Of a stretch of DNA of 64,000 nucleotides, positions 16,012 through 26,549 are shown in pieces. The notes under the pieces were generated by a model that searched no databases, had not been told where the DNA came from, and saw only the letters and a program-made list of their open reading frames with translations. Source of the DNA: Rubrivirga sp046845755 (GTDB lineage Bacteria; Bacteroidota; Rhodothermia; Rhodothermales; Rubricoccaceae); contig NZ_CP177357.1 of assembly GCF_046845755.1 (NCBI RefSeq), positions 1,488,001-1,552,000 on the forward strand. Direction: 5' to 3'. The translations under genes were made by a program, and so were the position numbers. Numbering within the stretch: position 1 is the stretch's first letter; every line of letters starts with the position of its first letter.

Positions 16012-16019
16012 GGAACGTA
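16012..16019 (-). promoter_or_regulatory. -7-like element for the WS/DGAT gene
   Basis: TACGTTCC on the minus strand, 20 bp before the ATG at 15991. It is a weaker member of the TAnnTT element set. Confidence 0.35.
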
Positions 16020-16116
16020 GCGTCAACCGGCGAGGCTGGGCTAGGGGGCGCCAGCGCTCGCGGACGCAAGCACGCAAGCGGGGCGGCGGCCCCACTCACT
16101 CAGCTCCCACGCGCGG

Positions 16117-17196
16117 CTACGCCCCCTCCGCAACGGCCAGCTGCCCGCACGCCGCGTCGATGTCCTGCCCCCGGCTCCGGCGGACCGTCACGCGCACCTT
16201 GCGGCGGACGAGCGTGGCGATAAAGGCGTCGAGCGCCTCTTCGTTCGACGACGAGAAGTCGGTCCCCTCGACGGGGTTGTACATGATCAGATTGACCTTG
16301 CACGGCGCCCAACTCGCGATCCGGGACAGGTTGAAGGCGTCCTCGACGGTGTCGTTGACGCCCGAGAACAGGCAGTACTCGTACGTGACCGGCTTGCCGG
16401 TCGTCGCGTAGTAGTGGCGGACGGCCTGCCCGAGCGCCTTGAGGTCGGTCTTCTCGCTGCGGTTGACCGGCATGATGGCGCTCCGTTGCGGGTCCGTCGG
16501 CGCGTGCAAGCTGATCGCGAGCCCGGCGCCCGGGACCGTCCCCGCGGCGACGTCGTCGGCGAACTGGCGGATGCGGCGCGCGAGCCCGACCGTCGAGACG
16601 GTGATGCGCTTGGGCGACAGGCCCAGCCCGGTCGTGAGCAGCGACAGCGACTCGGTCACGGCGGCGTAGTTCTGGAACGGCTCGCCCATGCCCATGAACA
16701 CGACGTTGGTGACGCCGCGCCCCCAGCGCTCATTCGCGATCCGGTCGAGGGCGTAGACCTGCTCGGCGATCTGGCCGGGCGTGAGGTTCTCCTGGAAGCC
16801 CATCAGGCCGGTCGCGCAGAACGAGCACGCCATCGCGCAGCCGACCTGCGACGACACGCAGACGGTCAGCCGCTTGGCCGAGCCGTCGTCGTTGACGTCG
16901 GGGATCAGCACCGACTCCACGAGCCGCCCCGAGGGGAGCCGAAACAGACACTTGATGGTCTCGTCGGTCGCGAGTTGGCGCCGGACCTCGACGAGCGTGC
17001 CGAGTGTGGCGCCGGCCTCGAGCCGCTCGCGGAAGGCGGCGGGCAGGTCGGTCATCGCCTCGAACGACTCGGCGCCCTTTTCGTGGATCCACTTAAAGAG
17101 CTGGCGGCCCCGGAAGCGCGGCTCGCCCATGTCGACCGCGAGCGCTTCGAGCGCGTCGACGTCGAGGGAGCGGAGATCGGGGAGCGTGGCGTCCAT
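16117..17196 (-). CDS. rlmN: dual-specificity 23S rRNA/tRNA adenine-C2 methyltransferase
   Basis: 359 aa radical-SAM enzyme that methylates C2 of A2503 in 23S rRNA and A37 in some tRNAs. The CxxxCxxC motif for the 4Fe-4S cluster is C120-AMA-C124-SF-C127. The family sequences FRGRQLFKWIHEKG, GMGEPFQNY and MPVNRSEK are all present. The C-terminal Cys in DIDAACGQL is the residue that forms the protein-RNA adduct. Length is normal. It is divergent from an exported unknown gene. Confidence 0.97.
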   Translation of the reverse strand: MDATLPDLRSLDVDALEALAVDMGEPRFRGRQLFKWIHEKGAESFEAMTDLPAAFRERLEAGATLGTLVEVRRQLATDETIKCLFRLPSGRLVESVLIPDVNDDGSAKRLTVCVSSQVGCAMACSFCATGLMGFQENLTPGQIAEQVYALDRIANERWGRGVTNVVFMGMGEPFQNYAAVTESLSLLTTGLGLSPKRITVSTVGLARRIRQFADDVAAGTVPGAGLAISLHAPTDPQRSAIMPVNRSEKTDLKALGQAVRHYYATTGKPVTYEYCLFSGVNDTVEDAFNLSRIASWAPCKVNLIMYNPVEGTDFSSSNEEALDAFIATLVRRKVRVTVRRSRGQDIDAACGQLAVAEGA

Positions 17197-17313
17197 GGGG
17201 AAAGAAACGGCGCGAGCGGGGGCCCGCGCGTGGGCGTCGGGGGAAACGGCGGCGAAGCGGCGGCGCGGCGCGCGTGAAGCGTAGTAGGCTTGCAACGTGC
17301 TCTCCGCCGCCCG

Positions 17314-17889
17314 ATGCGCCTGCTCCTCGCCGCTTTCGTTCTCCTTCCGCTCGCCGCGAGCGCCCAGACCGTCGACGCGGTCCCGGTGATCTTCCTGCCC
17401 GGCGGCGCCGGCGCTGAGGGCTGCTACGCGCAGTGGTCGACGCGCTCGGCGGTCCGCGCCTACAGCGCCCCGACGCGCGCCAGCGAGCACATCCGGACCG
17501 TCGACGGGCAGCGGCGGATCGACGCCAACGATTATTCGGAATCGCTGACGGCCGTTTTGCAAACGGGCATGCTCCGGGCGCTGCGGATCACCGAGGCGGA
17601 GGGGACGCCGCTCAACGGGTCCGGCGACTACCGTGAGGTCCGGCTGGGCGCGGGCGACTCCATCGAGATCCTGGCGAATGGCCCGGAGGAGTCGGTGTTT
17701 TTTCTCTGGGAGGGCATCGCGTACGCGGGATTCGTGCCCGGCTTTTATGGCGGCGACCGCTACGAGGTCGTCCGCCGCCCGGTCACCGAGTTGTGGGTGC
17801 GACTGAGGGAGGCGGGGGAGGGGCGCCCGGCGTCGTGGGTCAACACGGCGCAGGCAGGGATGGCGCCGCGCGAGGCATTCTGCGAGTAG
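17314..17889 (+). CDS. exported protein of unknown function
   Basis: 191 aa with a signal peptide (MRLLLAAFVLLPLAASAQ). Start at the ATG at 17314, 22 bp after a TAGGCTTG promoter-like element. The mature part contains LTAVLQTGMLRALRITEAEG and ILANGPEESVFFLWEGIAYAGFVPGFY. Two Cys (EGCYAQW and the last CE) could form a disulfide. No family is recognised. It carries a one-base-deletion variant of the 12-bp word described in the findings (CCGTTTTGCAA at 17552-17562). Confidence 0.7.
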   Translation: MRLLLAAFVLLPLAASAQTVDAVPVIFLPGGAGAEGCYAQWSTRSAVRAYSAPTRASEHIRTVDGQRRIDANDYSESLTAVLQTGMLRALRITEAEGTPLNGSGDYREVRLGAGDSIEILANGPEESVFFLWEGIAYAGFVPGFYGGDRYEVVRRPVTELWVRLREAGEGRPASWVNTAQAGMAPREAFCE

Positions 17890-17902
17890 CCCGCGCGGCC
17901 CC

Positions 17903-18340
17903 CTAAAACAGCCAGAGGAGCGCGGCGTAGCGAGCCACGCGCAGGCCGGCCACGAGGGGGACGAAGACCGCCAGCCGGACGCGGCCGACGCCGGCCGCCA
18001 GCGTCAGCGGGTCGCCGACGACGGGGAGCCACGAGAGCAGGAGCGTGGGCGTGCCGTAGCGCTCGGTCCACCGCACCGCCGTGCGCCCCGCGCGCGAGGC
18101 CGCCAGACGGGGCTCGACGCGGTCCCGCGCCAGCCGCCCGATGCCGTAGTTCAGCAAGCACCCGGCCGTGTTGCCGACGCTCGCCCACACGAGGGCGACG
18201 GGCCCCGTTAGCCCGGCGGCGACGGCGGCCACGAAAGCGGCCTCGGACGAGACCGGCACGAGCGTGGCGCCGACGAACGCGGCGGCGCACAGACCCCACG
18301 GCCCCCACGCCTGCACCCACTCCACAAACTCGGGCCCCAT
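17903..18340 (-). CDS. DedA/YqaA-like (SNARE-associated) membrane protein
   Basis: 145 aa with three to four hydrophobic segments. GATLVPVSSEAAFVAAVAAG, the re-entrant-loop-type motif near the N-terminus, and GNTAGCLLNYGIGRLARD mark the YqaA branch of the DedA/VTT superfamily. Members move lipids between membrane leaflets or affect membrane homeostasis; this one's substrate is unknown. Its ATG overlaps the stop of the upstream ABC permease gene by 1 bp, so it is part of the ctaB-ABC operon. Confidence 0.85.
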   Translation of the reverse strand: MGPEFVEWVQAWGPWGLCAAAFVGATLVPVSSEAAFVAAVAAGLTGPVALVWASVGNTAGCLLNYGIGRLARDRVEPRLAASRAGRTAVRWTERYGTPTLLLSWLPVVGDPLTLAAGVGRVRLAVFVPLVAGLRVARYAALLWLF

Positions 18341-19101
18341 CACCCGCGCCTCGACACGACGACGGCCGAGACCAGCGCGAGCGCGGCGACAGCGACCATC
18401 ACGACGGCGCACGTCGCGAGCGACAGCGAGGTGCCGGCGATGGCGGGGGGCAGGCCTTCGAGCCCGTATCGCAAGAGGCCCACGCCGTAGGTCGCCGGGT
18501 TGAGCCGCATGGCGACCGCCACGGCCCCGCTCGCGCCGGCCTCGGGGAAAAACGCGCCCGACAGCAGCCACACGGGGATCAGGACGACGTTCATCAGCGC
18601 GTGATACGCCCGCGTCGACGACAGCTTCCAGGCCATCACGAACCCGAACGCGCAGAACGTGAGCGCGAGGAGGACGCCGGCCGCGAGGGCAACGAGTGCG
18701 CCCCCTAGCCCCGGCACAAGCCCCACGACCGGCGCGAGCGCCGCGACGAGCGCGGCCTGCCCGACCGCCAGCGTCGTCCCGCCGAGCACGACGCCGAGCA
18801 CGAGCGCGGCGCGCGGCTGCGGGGCCACGAGCACGGCCTGCAGCACGCCCGACTGGCGGTCCTCGACGACAGACAGCGTCGAGTAGATGGCCGTAAACAG
18901 GACGGTCAGCGCGACCATGCCGGGCAAGAGGTAGCTCAGGTAGTCGGCGTCGGACCCGGGAATGGTGACGGAGCCGGCGAACCCGAAGCCGAAGACGACC
19001 CAGAACAGGATCGGCTGCAACAGGACGCCGACGACGCGCGCGCGGTCGCGGGCGAAGACGCGGATCTCGCGGCGCCACAGGGCGAGGACGGCGGCCGTCA
19101 T
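18340..19101 (-). CDS. ABC-2 type transporter permease
   Basis: 253 aa with six predicted membrane helices, of the ABC2_membrane class. The N-terminal LWRREIRVFARDRARVVGVLLQP is the usual amphipathic interface helix, and VVEDRQSGVLQAVLVAPQPR is the coupling-loop region of ABC-2 exporters (ExxxGxxxxLLxxP type). It overlaps the ATPase gene upstream by 4 bp (ATGA). Together they form an exporter coupled to heme O synthase, so a role in cytochrome oxidase assembly is plausible but inferred. Confidence 0.9.
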   Translation of the reverse strand: MTAAVLALWRREIRVFARDRARVVGVLLQPILFWVVFGFGFAGSVTIPGSDADYLSYLLPGMVALTVLFTAIYSTLSVVEDRQSGVLQAVLVAPQPRAALVLGVVLGGTTLAVGQAALVAALAPVVGLVPGLGGALVALAAGVLLALTFCAFGFVMAWKLSSTRAYHALMNVVLIPVWLLSGAFFPEAGASGAVAVAMRLNPATYGVGLLRYGLEGLPPAIAGTSLSLATCAVVMVAVAALALVSAVVVSRRG

Positions 19102-20000
19102 CGGTCGTCTGGGGACGTGCCGACCGCATCCGCGAAGACGTCCGCGAGCGTGGGGGCGCGGAGGGCGACGCTCGTCACGTCGGGCCGCTCGTAGAGGGCA
19201 GCGGCCTGCTCGCGGCGAGCGTCGGGGACGAGGACGCGGTCGCCGACGGCTCGGGCAGGCACTCCGTTATTGCAAAGAGTCTCCGCGAGCATGGCCGCGT
19301 CGGCCGTGTCGAGCCACAGGGTGTCGGCGCCGAGCGTCGCCGTCAGGTCTGCGGGGGAGCCGTCCACGACGACCCGGCCTGCGTCCACGATCACGACCCG
19401 GTCGCAGCGCTCGGCCTCGTCCATGGTGTGCGTCGCGATGAGTTGGGCGCCGTCGGCGCGGCGGCGGTCGAGGGCGGTCCAGAACGCCTCGCGGGCGATG
19501 GGGTCGAGGCCCGTCGTCGGCTCGTCGAGGAGCGCGAGCGCGGGGCGCGCGAGGAGACCGCGCGCCAGGTCGAGGCGGCGCGTCAGCCCGCCGGACAGCG
19601 TGCCGATGCGGTCGTCGGCGCGGTCCGCCAGCCCGGCTTCCGCCAGCGCGTCGGAAATCCGGGCGGCCGTCTCGACGCGGGGGATCCGCGAGAGCGCCGC
19701 CTGCAATGCCAGCGCCTCCCGGGCCGTCAGGTTCGCGTCGAGCGCGGGCGACTGGAACACGACGCCAACGTGGTGGCGCACGGCGTCCGGCTCGCGCGCC
19801 ACGTCGAGCCCTCTGACGGCGACCGACCCGCCGTCTGGGACCAGCCGCGTCGCGGCAATGCGGAGGATCGTGGTCTTGCCGCTCCCGTTGCGCCCCAGCA
19901 GGGCGACGCGCTCGCCCTCGCCGACCGCCAGCGTCAGCCCGTCCAAGGCCTGCACCGCGCCGAAGGCGTGGCGGACCTCGCGGGCGTCGAGGGCAGTCAC
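19098..20000 (-). CDS. ABC transporter ATP-binding protein
   Basis: 300 aa. Walker A GRNGSGKTT lies at about 36-44, the signature is LSGGLTRRLDLARG, Walker B is ALALLDEPTTGLDP, and the switch His is in IATHTMDEAE. The C-terminal extension after about residue 220 fits the ABC-2 exporter ATPases of the CcmA/NodI/DrrA type. It overlaps ctaB by 4 bp upstream and the permease gene by 4 bp downstream. The segment AETLCNNGVPA carries the 12-bp word CCGTTATTGCAA (plus strand 19264-19275) through unusual codons. Confidence 0.93.
   Translation of the reverse strand: MTALDAREVRHAFGAVQALDGLTLAVGEGERVALLGRNGSGKTTILRIAATRLVPDGGSVAVRGLDVAREPDAVRHHVGVVFQSPALDANLTAREALALQAALSRIPRVETAARISDALAEAGLADRADDRIGTLSGGLTRRLDLARGLLARPALALLDEPTTGLDPIAREAFWTALDRRRADGAQLIATHTMDEAERCDRVVIVDAGRVVVDGSPADLTATLGADTLWLDTADAAMLAETLCNNGVPARAVGDRVLVPDARREQAAALYERPDVTSVALRAPTLADVFADAVGTSPDDR
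19264..19275 (+). repeat. 12-bp word CCGTTATTGCAA, copy 1
   Basis: Exact copy within the ABC ATPase gene (coded on the minus strand), where it gives Cys-Asn-Asn-Gly. The AT-rich stretch stands out from the GC-rich surroundings. Confidence 0.8.
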
Positions 20001-20905
20001 GAGCGGATTAGGAAGTCGAGGACGACGAGCACGAAGAACGCGGGCACGTAGGCGATCGATGCCAGCAGCAGGCGCTTGGCGCGGGCGTCATTCGGCTCCG
20101 AGAAAAACGAGAAGGCGGGGATCGTAAAGGCGGTGCCCAGGGCCGCCATCCCTGCCATGAACAAGAGGCCCGCCTGGCCGACGGCGGCGGGCAGCACGCC
20201 GGCGATGAGGAGCGCGAGCGTGGCCACCAGCACGATCGTCGCGAGCGTGCGCTCCCCGGTCTCGCCGGGCAGCATCCGGAAGCCGCCGCGCGTGTAGTCG
20301 GCGCGGAACATCCAGGCGAGCGCGTAAAAGTGGGGCAGCTGCCAGAGGTAGAGGATCGCAAACAACGACCAGCCCGTCGCGTCGAGCACGCCGGACGCGG
20401 CGGCGGCGCCGCCGAGCGCGGGGAGGGCGCCGGGCACGGCGCCTATGAGCGTGTTGTGGACGGTGAGCCGCTTGAGCGGCGTGTACACGGCGACGTACAG
20501 CACGACGGTCGCCACCGCCAGCACGGTCGTGAGCGGGTTCGTGGTCAGCGCCAGCACGGCGGCGCCGACGGCGACGCTGAGGAGCGCGAAGGTGACCGCG
20601 CCCCAGAGAGGCATCCGGCCGGCCGGGAGGGGCCGGGTCGCGGTCCGGGCCATCAGCGCGTCGTGGCGGCGCTCAATGACGTGGTTGAGCGCGCCCGCGC
20701 CGCCGCCGGTCAGCCCCGTCCCGACCATCAGCCCGACGAGCGCGAGCCACTCGATCGGGCCGGGCGCCGCCAGCAGGTACCCCGCCGCCGCCATCACCAC
20801 CACGAAGGCCGTGATGCCGGGCTTCGTGAGCTCCTTGAAGTCTGCGATCAGGGGGAAGGCGACGGGCGGCGCGACGGCCGCCGCTTGCGCCTGGGCGGTC
20901 CTCAT
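19997..20905 (-). CDS. ctaB: heme O synthase (protoheme IX farnesyltransferase)
   Basis: 302 aa, UbiA-superfamily prenyltransferase that adds a farnesyl group to heme B, the first step toward heme A for aa3-type oxidases. It has about nine membrane segments. The first Asp-rich motif is NHVIERRHDALMARTATRPLP (N-x3-E-x2-x-D type), and VYTPLKRLTVHNTLIGAVPGALP is the conserved loop after it. LYLWQLPHFYALAWMFRADYTRGGFRM is the second. It begins an operon with an ABC exporter and a YqaA-like gene, and ctaA lies 3.3 kb away. Confidence 0.96.
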   Translation of the reverse strand: MRTAQAQAAAVAPPVAFPLIADFKELTKPGITAFVVVMAAAGYLLAAPGPIEWLALVGLMVGTGLTGGGAGALNHVIERRHDALMARTATRPLPAGRMPLWGAVTFALLSVAVGAAVLALTTNPLTTVLAVATVVLYVAVYTPLKRLTVHNTLIGAVPGALPALGGAAAASGVLDATGWSLFAILYLWQLPHFYALAWMFRADYTRGGFRMLPGETGERTLATIVLVATLALLIAGVLPAAVGQAGLLFMAGMAALGTAFTIPAFSFFSEPNDARAKRLLLASIAYVPAFFVLVVLDFLIRS

Positions 20906-21131
20906 GAGGGCCGGGGGCGGGGGGAGTCAATCAACGCGCGCAGGGCGTCGGGTTTCGTCAATTAACGGGAAGGACGGACGGAGAGACGGTCCGTCGGCGG
21001 CCCGCCCGTCCGCTCGACGGAACGCCGGCACCCGGGACGAGTCTCCGCAAGCCCCTGGTCCGGGCCCGCTCGCACCCGACGCGACCCGGCGCCGAACGGA
21101 CCGCCTCACTGACCTACCGACCACCGACCCC

Positions 21132-22490
21132 ATGCCCCTCATCGCTTCCGTCTCCGGCATCCGCGGCGTCTTCGGCGACGGCCTCGACCCCGCCGCGCTC
21201 GTCCGCTACGCCTCGGCGTACGGCGCCTGGCTCCGCTCGCGGACCGACGGCGCCCCGCTCGTCGTGGTCGGCCGCGACGGCCGCGTCACCGGCGACGTGT
21301 GCGCCCGCGTCGTCACGGCGACCCTGCAGGCGGCGGGGTGCGACGTGATCGACGGGGGGCTGGCGACGACGCCGAGCGTGGCGATGGGCGTGCTCAAGCA
21401 CGACGCCGACGGCGCGGTCATCCTGTCCGCCAGCCACAACCCGGCCGAGTGGAACGCGCTCAAGCTGCTCGACGGGAACGGCGAGTTTCTGGGCCCCGAC
21501 GATGGCGCCGAGGTGCTGGCCCTCGCCGACGGCGAGCCCCAGACGGTCGGCTACGAGTCGCTGGGCAGCTACCGCACCGACGACCTGCTGCCGTACCACA
21601 TCGAGAAGATCCTGGCGCTCCCGTACATCGACGCCGACACGATCGCCGAGCAGGGCTTTTCGGTCGTCGTCGACGGGATCAACTCGGTCGGTGCCTTCGC
21701 GATTCCGGCGATGCTGGAGGCGCTCGGGGTCACCGACGTCGAGGTGCTGAACGCGGAGGTAAACGGCCTCTTTGCGCACGATCCCGAGCCGCGCCCCGAT
21801 CACCTGCGCGAGATCACGGCCCGCGTCGCCGAGATCGACGCCGACCTCGGCGTGGTCGTGGACCCGGATGCCGACCGGCTGGCGTTCGTCGAAGACGGCG
21901 GCCGCTTTTTCGGCGAGGAGCTGACTCAAGTCGTCGCCGCCGACTTCATCCTGGGGAAAACGCCCGGGCCCGTCGGCACGAACCTGTCGTCGAGCCGGGC
22001 GGTCGACGACATCGCGGCCAAGCACGGGCAGGACGTCGTGCGGTCGCCCGTCGGCGAGATCCACGTGGTCCGCGCGATGCAAGAGGCTGGCGCCGTGATT
22101 GGGGGCGAAGGCAACGGCGGCGTCATCCTGCCGGACCTCCACTACGGCCGCGACGGGCTCGTCGGCGTGGCGATCGTGCTCCAGCACCTCGCCGAAACGG
22201 GCCAGTCGCTGAGCAAGGTCCGCGCGTCGTACCCGGCCTACCACATCGCCAAGCACAAGGTGCCGCTCGGCGACCTCGACGCCGACGCCCTGCTGGCGTC
22301 GCTGGCCACGCGCTATGCCGGCGGCAAGGTCTCGACCGTCGACGGCGTCAAGGTGGACCTCGACGAGGGGTGGGCGCACGTCCGGAAGTCCAACACGGAG
22401 CCCATCCTGCGCGTGTACACCGAGGCGGGCTCGCCCGAGGCGGCTGACGCCCTTGCGGAGCGGTTCAAGGCCGAGCTGCTGGAGGGCTAG
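21132..22490 (+). CDS. glmM: phosphoglucosamine mutase/phosphomannomutase family enzyme
   Basis: 452 aa alpha-D-phosphohexomutase. Catalytic Ser101 is in SASHNP, the Mg site is DPDADRLAF (about 244-252), the sugar loop is GGEGNGGV, and the phosphate loop is RKSNTEP near the C-terminus. The N-terminal ASVSGIRGVFG is also typical. GlmM interconverts glucosamine-6-P and glucosamine-1-P for peptidoglycan and LPS precursors. The GEGNGG loop also occurs in phosphomannomutases, so exact substrate specificity is not settled. The ATG at 21132 is chosen because the longer upstream frame lacks family similarity. Confidence 0.88.
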   Translation: MPLIASVSGIRGVFGDGLDPAALVRYASAYGAWLRSRTDGAPLVVVGRDGRVTGDVCARVVTATLQAAGCDVIDGGLATTPSVAMGVLKHDADGAVILSASHNPAEWNALKLLDGNGEFLGPDDGAEVLALADGEPQTVGYESLGSYRTDDLLPYHIEKILALPYIDADTIAEQGFSVVVDGINSVGAFAIPAMLEALGVTDVEVLNAEVNGLFAHDPEPRPDHLREITARVAEIDADLGVVVDPDADRLAFVEDGGRFFGEELTQVVAADFILGKTPGPVGTNLSSSRAVDDIAAKHGQDVVRSPVGEIHVVRAMQEAGAVIGGEGNGGVILPDLHYGRDGLVGVAIVLQHLAETGQSLSKVRASYPAYHIAKHKVPLGDLDADALLASLATRYAGGKVSTVDGVKVDLDEGWAHVRKSNTEPILRVYTEAGSPEAADALAERFKAELLEG

Positions 22491-22499
22491 GCCGCGTCC

Positions 22500-23261
22500 T
22501 CACCCCACGACCGATTCGGACACCGTGTCGCCCCGCGAGCCGTCCGCCCGCCACGTCCGCTCGGTGATCGTGCCGGTGCCGTTGCGGTCGAGAACGAGGG
22601 CGGTCGAGACGCGCGTGCCGTAGCCGTCGCTCACGATGCGGACGGGCGCGAGCACGCGCTCGAGCGCCAGCCCGACGCCGGTGTCGGGGAGCTTGGCGTC
22701 CGGGGCGCCCTCGCGGTCGTCGAGCAGCGCCAGCAGGTCCTCAGGGTCGAGGCGCTCGGCGCGCACCGCGTCGCGCAAGCGCCGGCGGGCGCGGACCACC
22801 TTGGGCCAAGGCGTGTCGAGGCGGTCGTTTGAGAGCCCGTAGACGCCGGCCCCGAGCTCGAGCACGTCGTCGTGGCGCGTCGAGACCACGAACACGCCGT
22901 CGGGGTCGCCGACGACCAAGTTGAATCCGTCGAAGGCGTCGCGCTGCTGGCGGACCGCCTCGGCGACGCGGGCGGCGGGGTCGGCACGTCGGAGGAAGTC
23001 GGCCACGAGCCGCCCTCGAGACTGCTGGGCCGGGCACGGGAGAAGCGGGTCGCGGACGTTCGTGAGCGCGGCCCAACGGCCGCCCGGGGCGACGCCGAGC
23101 CACGTGCCACCGGCGGTGAGGTCGCGCCCGGCAAGCACGCCGGGCGCGTCGGGCCACGGCGCCAGCGGCGCGGCCGGCCGTGCAAACGCCTCGTCCCGGT
23201 TGGCCATCAGCACGAGGCGATGCGCCGGGTGGGCGTCGAGAGCGAAGGCGATGAGGCACAT
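22500..23261 (-). CDS. NRDE family (TANGO2-like) protein
   Basis: 253 aa. It begins MCLIAF, with Cys2 as expected for an N-terminal-nucleophile-type protein of this family, and the signature NRDE is at residues 21-24. GGTWLGV and ALTNVRDP are other family motifs. The eukaryotic relative TANGO2 (HRG-9) has been linked to heme trafficking. Here the gene is coupled by a 1-bp overlap (TAATG) to heme A synthase, which supports a heme-related role (inference). It is convergent with glmM at 9 bp. Confidence 0.9.
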   Translation of the reverse strand: MCLIAFALDAHPAHRLVLMANRDEAFARPAAPLAPWPDAPGVLAGRDLTAGGTWLGVAPGGRWAALTNVRDPLLPCPAQQSRGRLVADFLRRADPAARVAEAVRQQRDAFDGFNLVVGDPDGVFVVSTRHDDVLELGAGVYGLSNDRLDTPWPKVVRARRRLRDAVRAERLDPEDLLALLDDREGAPDAKLPDTGVGLALERVLAPVRIVSDGYGTRVSTALVLDRNGTGTITERTWRADGSRGDTVSESVVG

Positions 23262-24184
23262 TACGCGAAGGCCGGCTGGCGGACGGGGGCGGGGGCGGCG
23301 ACGATCCGGGCGGCCCAGATCACCATCGCGATCCAGATTAGGTCGGTGCCGAGCAGGTGCAGGATCTGGAGCCAGATCGGTGCCTGGAGCGCCACGTTGA
23401 GCGCGCCCATCGCCATCTGCGCCAGGAACGCGCCGACGAGCACGAACCCGTGCGACGTGATGCCCTCGCCGAGCGGCCGGGCCGTCCACACCGCCAGCCC
23501 GACGAGCGCGAGCGTGACGAACGCCATCGTGGGGTGGAAGACGCGCGCCAGCAGGAGTGTGGCCACGACGGGGTTTGTCTCGGGGTCGAGGCCGCCGCCG
23601 AGCACGAGCGTGTCGCCGAGCGCTGTCACGGCGCCGCCCGCACCCAAGATCAGCGTCGCTACGAGAGCGACGAGCACGGCGCCTGCGGGGCGTGTCGCGA
23701 GCGACCGGGGGCGCGGCTTGCCCTCGGCGTACCACGCCGTAAGCGTGAGCGCGCCGAGGAGCAGGAACGTGTTCGTCAGGTGCGCGGCCATCCAGACGGC
23801 GCGGCCGATGGAGGCGTTGTAGGCGACCTGTTCGAACAGCACGATCCCGGCGCCAATCGCGCCCTCGGTGATCATAAAGACCAGCGCAAGCAGGGACGCG
23901 GTTCGGGCCGGGTGGCCCCGCTCCGTTCCGCGGAACACGACGGCGACCAACCCGATCGCCGCGAGCCCCGCGAGCGCGCTCGTGATCCGGTGCCCGAACT
24001 CGATGACCGTGTTCAGCGCGGGCGCCGTCGGCAGCACCTCGCCGTTGCACAGCGGCCAGTGGTCGCCGCAGCCCGCGCCGGCACCGCTCGCGCGGACAAA
24101 CGCGCCCCACAGGACGACCAGGATGGTGTAGCCGAGCACGCCCCACGCGACGCGGGCAACGGTCGGGTGGGACGTGTTCAGCAC
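23261..24184 (-). CDS. ctaA: heme A synthase (COX15/CtaA)
   Basis: 307 aa, eight predicted membrane helices. Oxidises the C8 methyl of heme O to a formyl group, giving heme A. Paired Cys39 and Cys46 (GCGDHWPLC) follow the first helix, as in the CtaA group, and the heme-binding His are in EFGHRITS, AAHLTNT, RVFHPTMA and QILHLLG. No ATG fits; the GTG at 24184 is chosen because it directly precedes the conserved start and overlaps the upstream CAP gene by 7 bp. It runs in the same direction as ctaB. Confidence 0.93.
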   Translation of the reverse strand: MLNTSHPTVARVAWGVLGYTILVVLWGAFVRASGAGAGCGDHWPLCNGEVLPTAPALNTVIEFGHRITSALAGLAAIGLVAVVFRGTERGHPARTASLLALVFMITEGAIGAGIVLFEQVAYNASIGRAVWMAAHLTNTFLLLGALTLTAWYAEGKPRPRSLATRPAGAVLVALVATLILGAGGAVTALGDTLVLGGGLDPETNPVVATLLLARVFHPTMAFVTLALVGLAVWTARPLGEGITSHGFVLVGAFLAQMAMGALNVALQAPIWLQILHLLGTDLIWIAMVIWAARIVAAPAPVRQPAFA

Positions 24185-24756
24185 AGGACTTGGGTGATGT
24201 AGACGCGGTCGTCGGTGCCAAAGGCGACGCCGATGCCCTGGGCACGGGCGACCGGGTCGAGCAGGTTGCGGCGGTGGCCGGGCGAGTCGAGCCAACTGTC
24301 GACGGTTCGCTGGGCGAGTTCGGCGCGGGTGTACCAGTCGTACGTCCGGGTGACGCGGCCCCCGGCGGTCCGCTCGGCGTAGCCGCGGTACCGCGAGGTC
24401 AGGAACAGGTTCTCGGCGACGCCGACGCGCATCCGGCCCCGGAGGGGGATCTCGCAGACCACCTCGGCCGCTCGCGCGCGGTCCTGGGGCGAGGCGCCGT
24501 CGGGCGAGACGTGGTTGAAGTAGCCGCGCCGCCCCATGTCGCGGCTGTGGGATCGGGCGACGGCCGCGAGGTCGTCGCGCCACGCCAGCGGCTCGGCGCC
24601 CTGCCGACGCCGGGCGTCGTTCGCCGCGTTTGCGACGCGTCGGTCCAGGCCATCTAGGTTGGGCGCACGCCCCTCGCGGGCGGCGGGCTCGGTGCTGGGC
24701 ACAGGCTCGGGGACGGCGAGGCAGCCGGAGAGCAACAGGAGGGCGATCCACCGCAT
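24178..24756 (-). CDS. CAP-domain (SCP-like) lipoprotein
   Basis: 192 aa. Lipobox LLSGC at Cys12 suggests a lipoprotein. The CAP domain starts near residue 40 (VANAANDARRRQGAEPLAW), with HSRDMGRRGYFNHVSPDGASPQDR containing the conserved His and the FNHxSPDG box, then WLDSPGHRRNLLDPVA. Bacterial CAP proteins are extracellular and of mostly unknown role. The 7-bp overlap with ctaA suggests coupling, but a functional link is not evident. Confidence 0.9.
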   Translation of the reverse strand: MRWIALLLLSGCLAVPEPVPSTEPAAREGRAPNLDGLDRRVANAANDARRRQGAEPLAWRDDLAAVARSHSRDMGRRGYFNHVSPDGASPQDRARAAEVVCEIPLRGRMRVGVAENLFLTSRYRGYAERTAGGRVTRTYDWYTRAELAQRTVDSWLDSPGHRRNLLDPVARAQGIGVAFGTDDRVYITQVLC

Positions 24757-24831
24757 GTCGACACAACGGGGCGCCAGCGACCGGGTTGCCCGGTCCGCCG
24801 ACAGCGCCCGCGATCCACGGAGCCCGCACAG

Positions 24832-24864
24832 AAAAAGGGCGGCCCCCCCGAAGGAGAGCCGCCC
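24832..24864 (-). terminator. rho-independent terminator of groESL
   Basis: Read on the minus strand: stem GGGCGGCTCTCC, loop TTCG (a stable tetraloop), stem GGGGGGCCGCCC, then five T. It lies 43 bp after the groEL stop and is the clearest terminator in the window. Confidence 0.9.
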
Positions 24865-24906
24865 AGGCCGGCGGAGCGGGTCCGCCAGCGGTCGTTGGCC
24901 GGATTC

Positions 24907-26544
<1,638 letters not shown>

Positions 26545-26549
26545 TTTTG

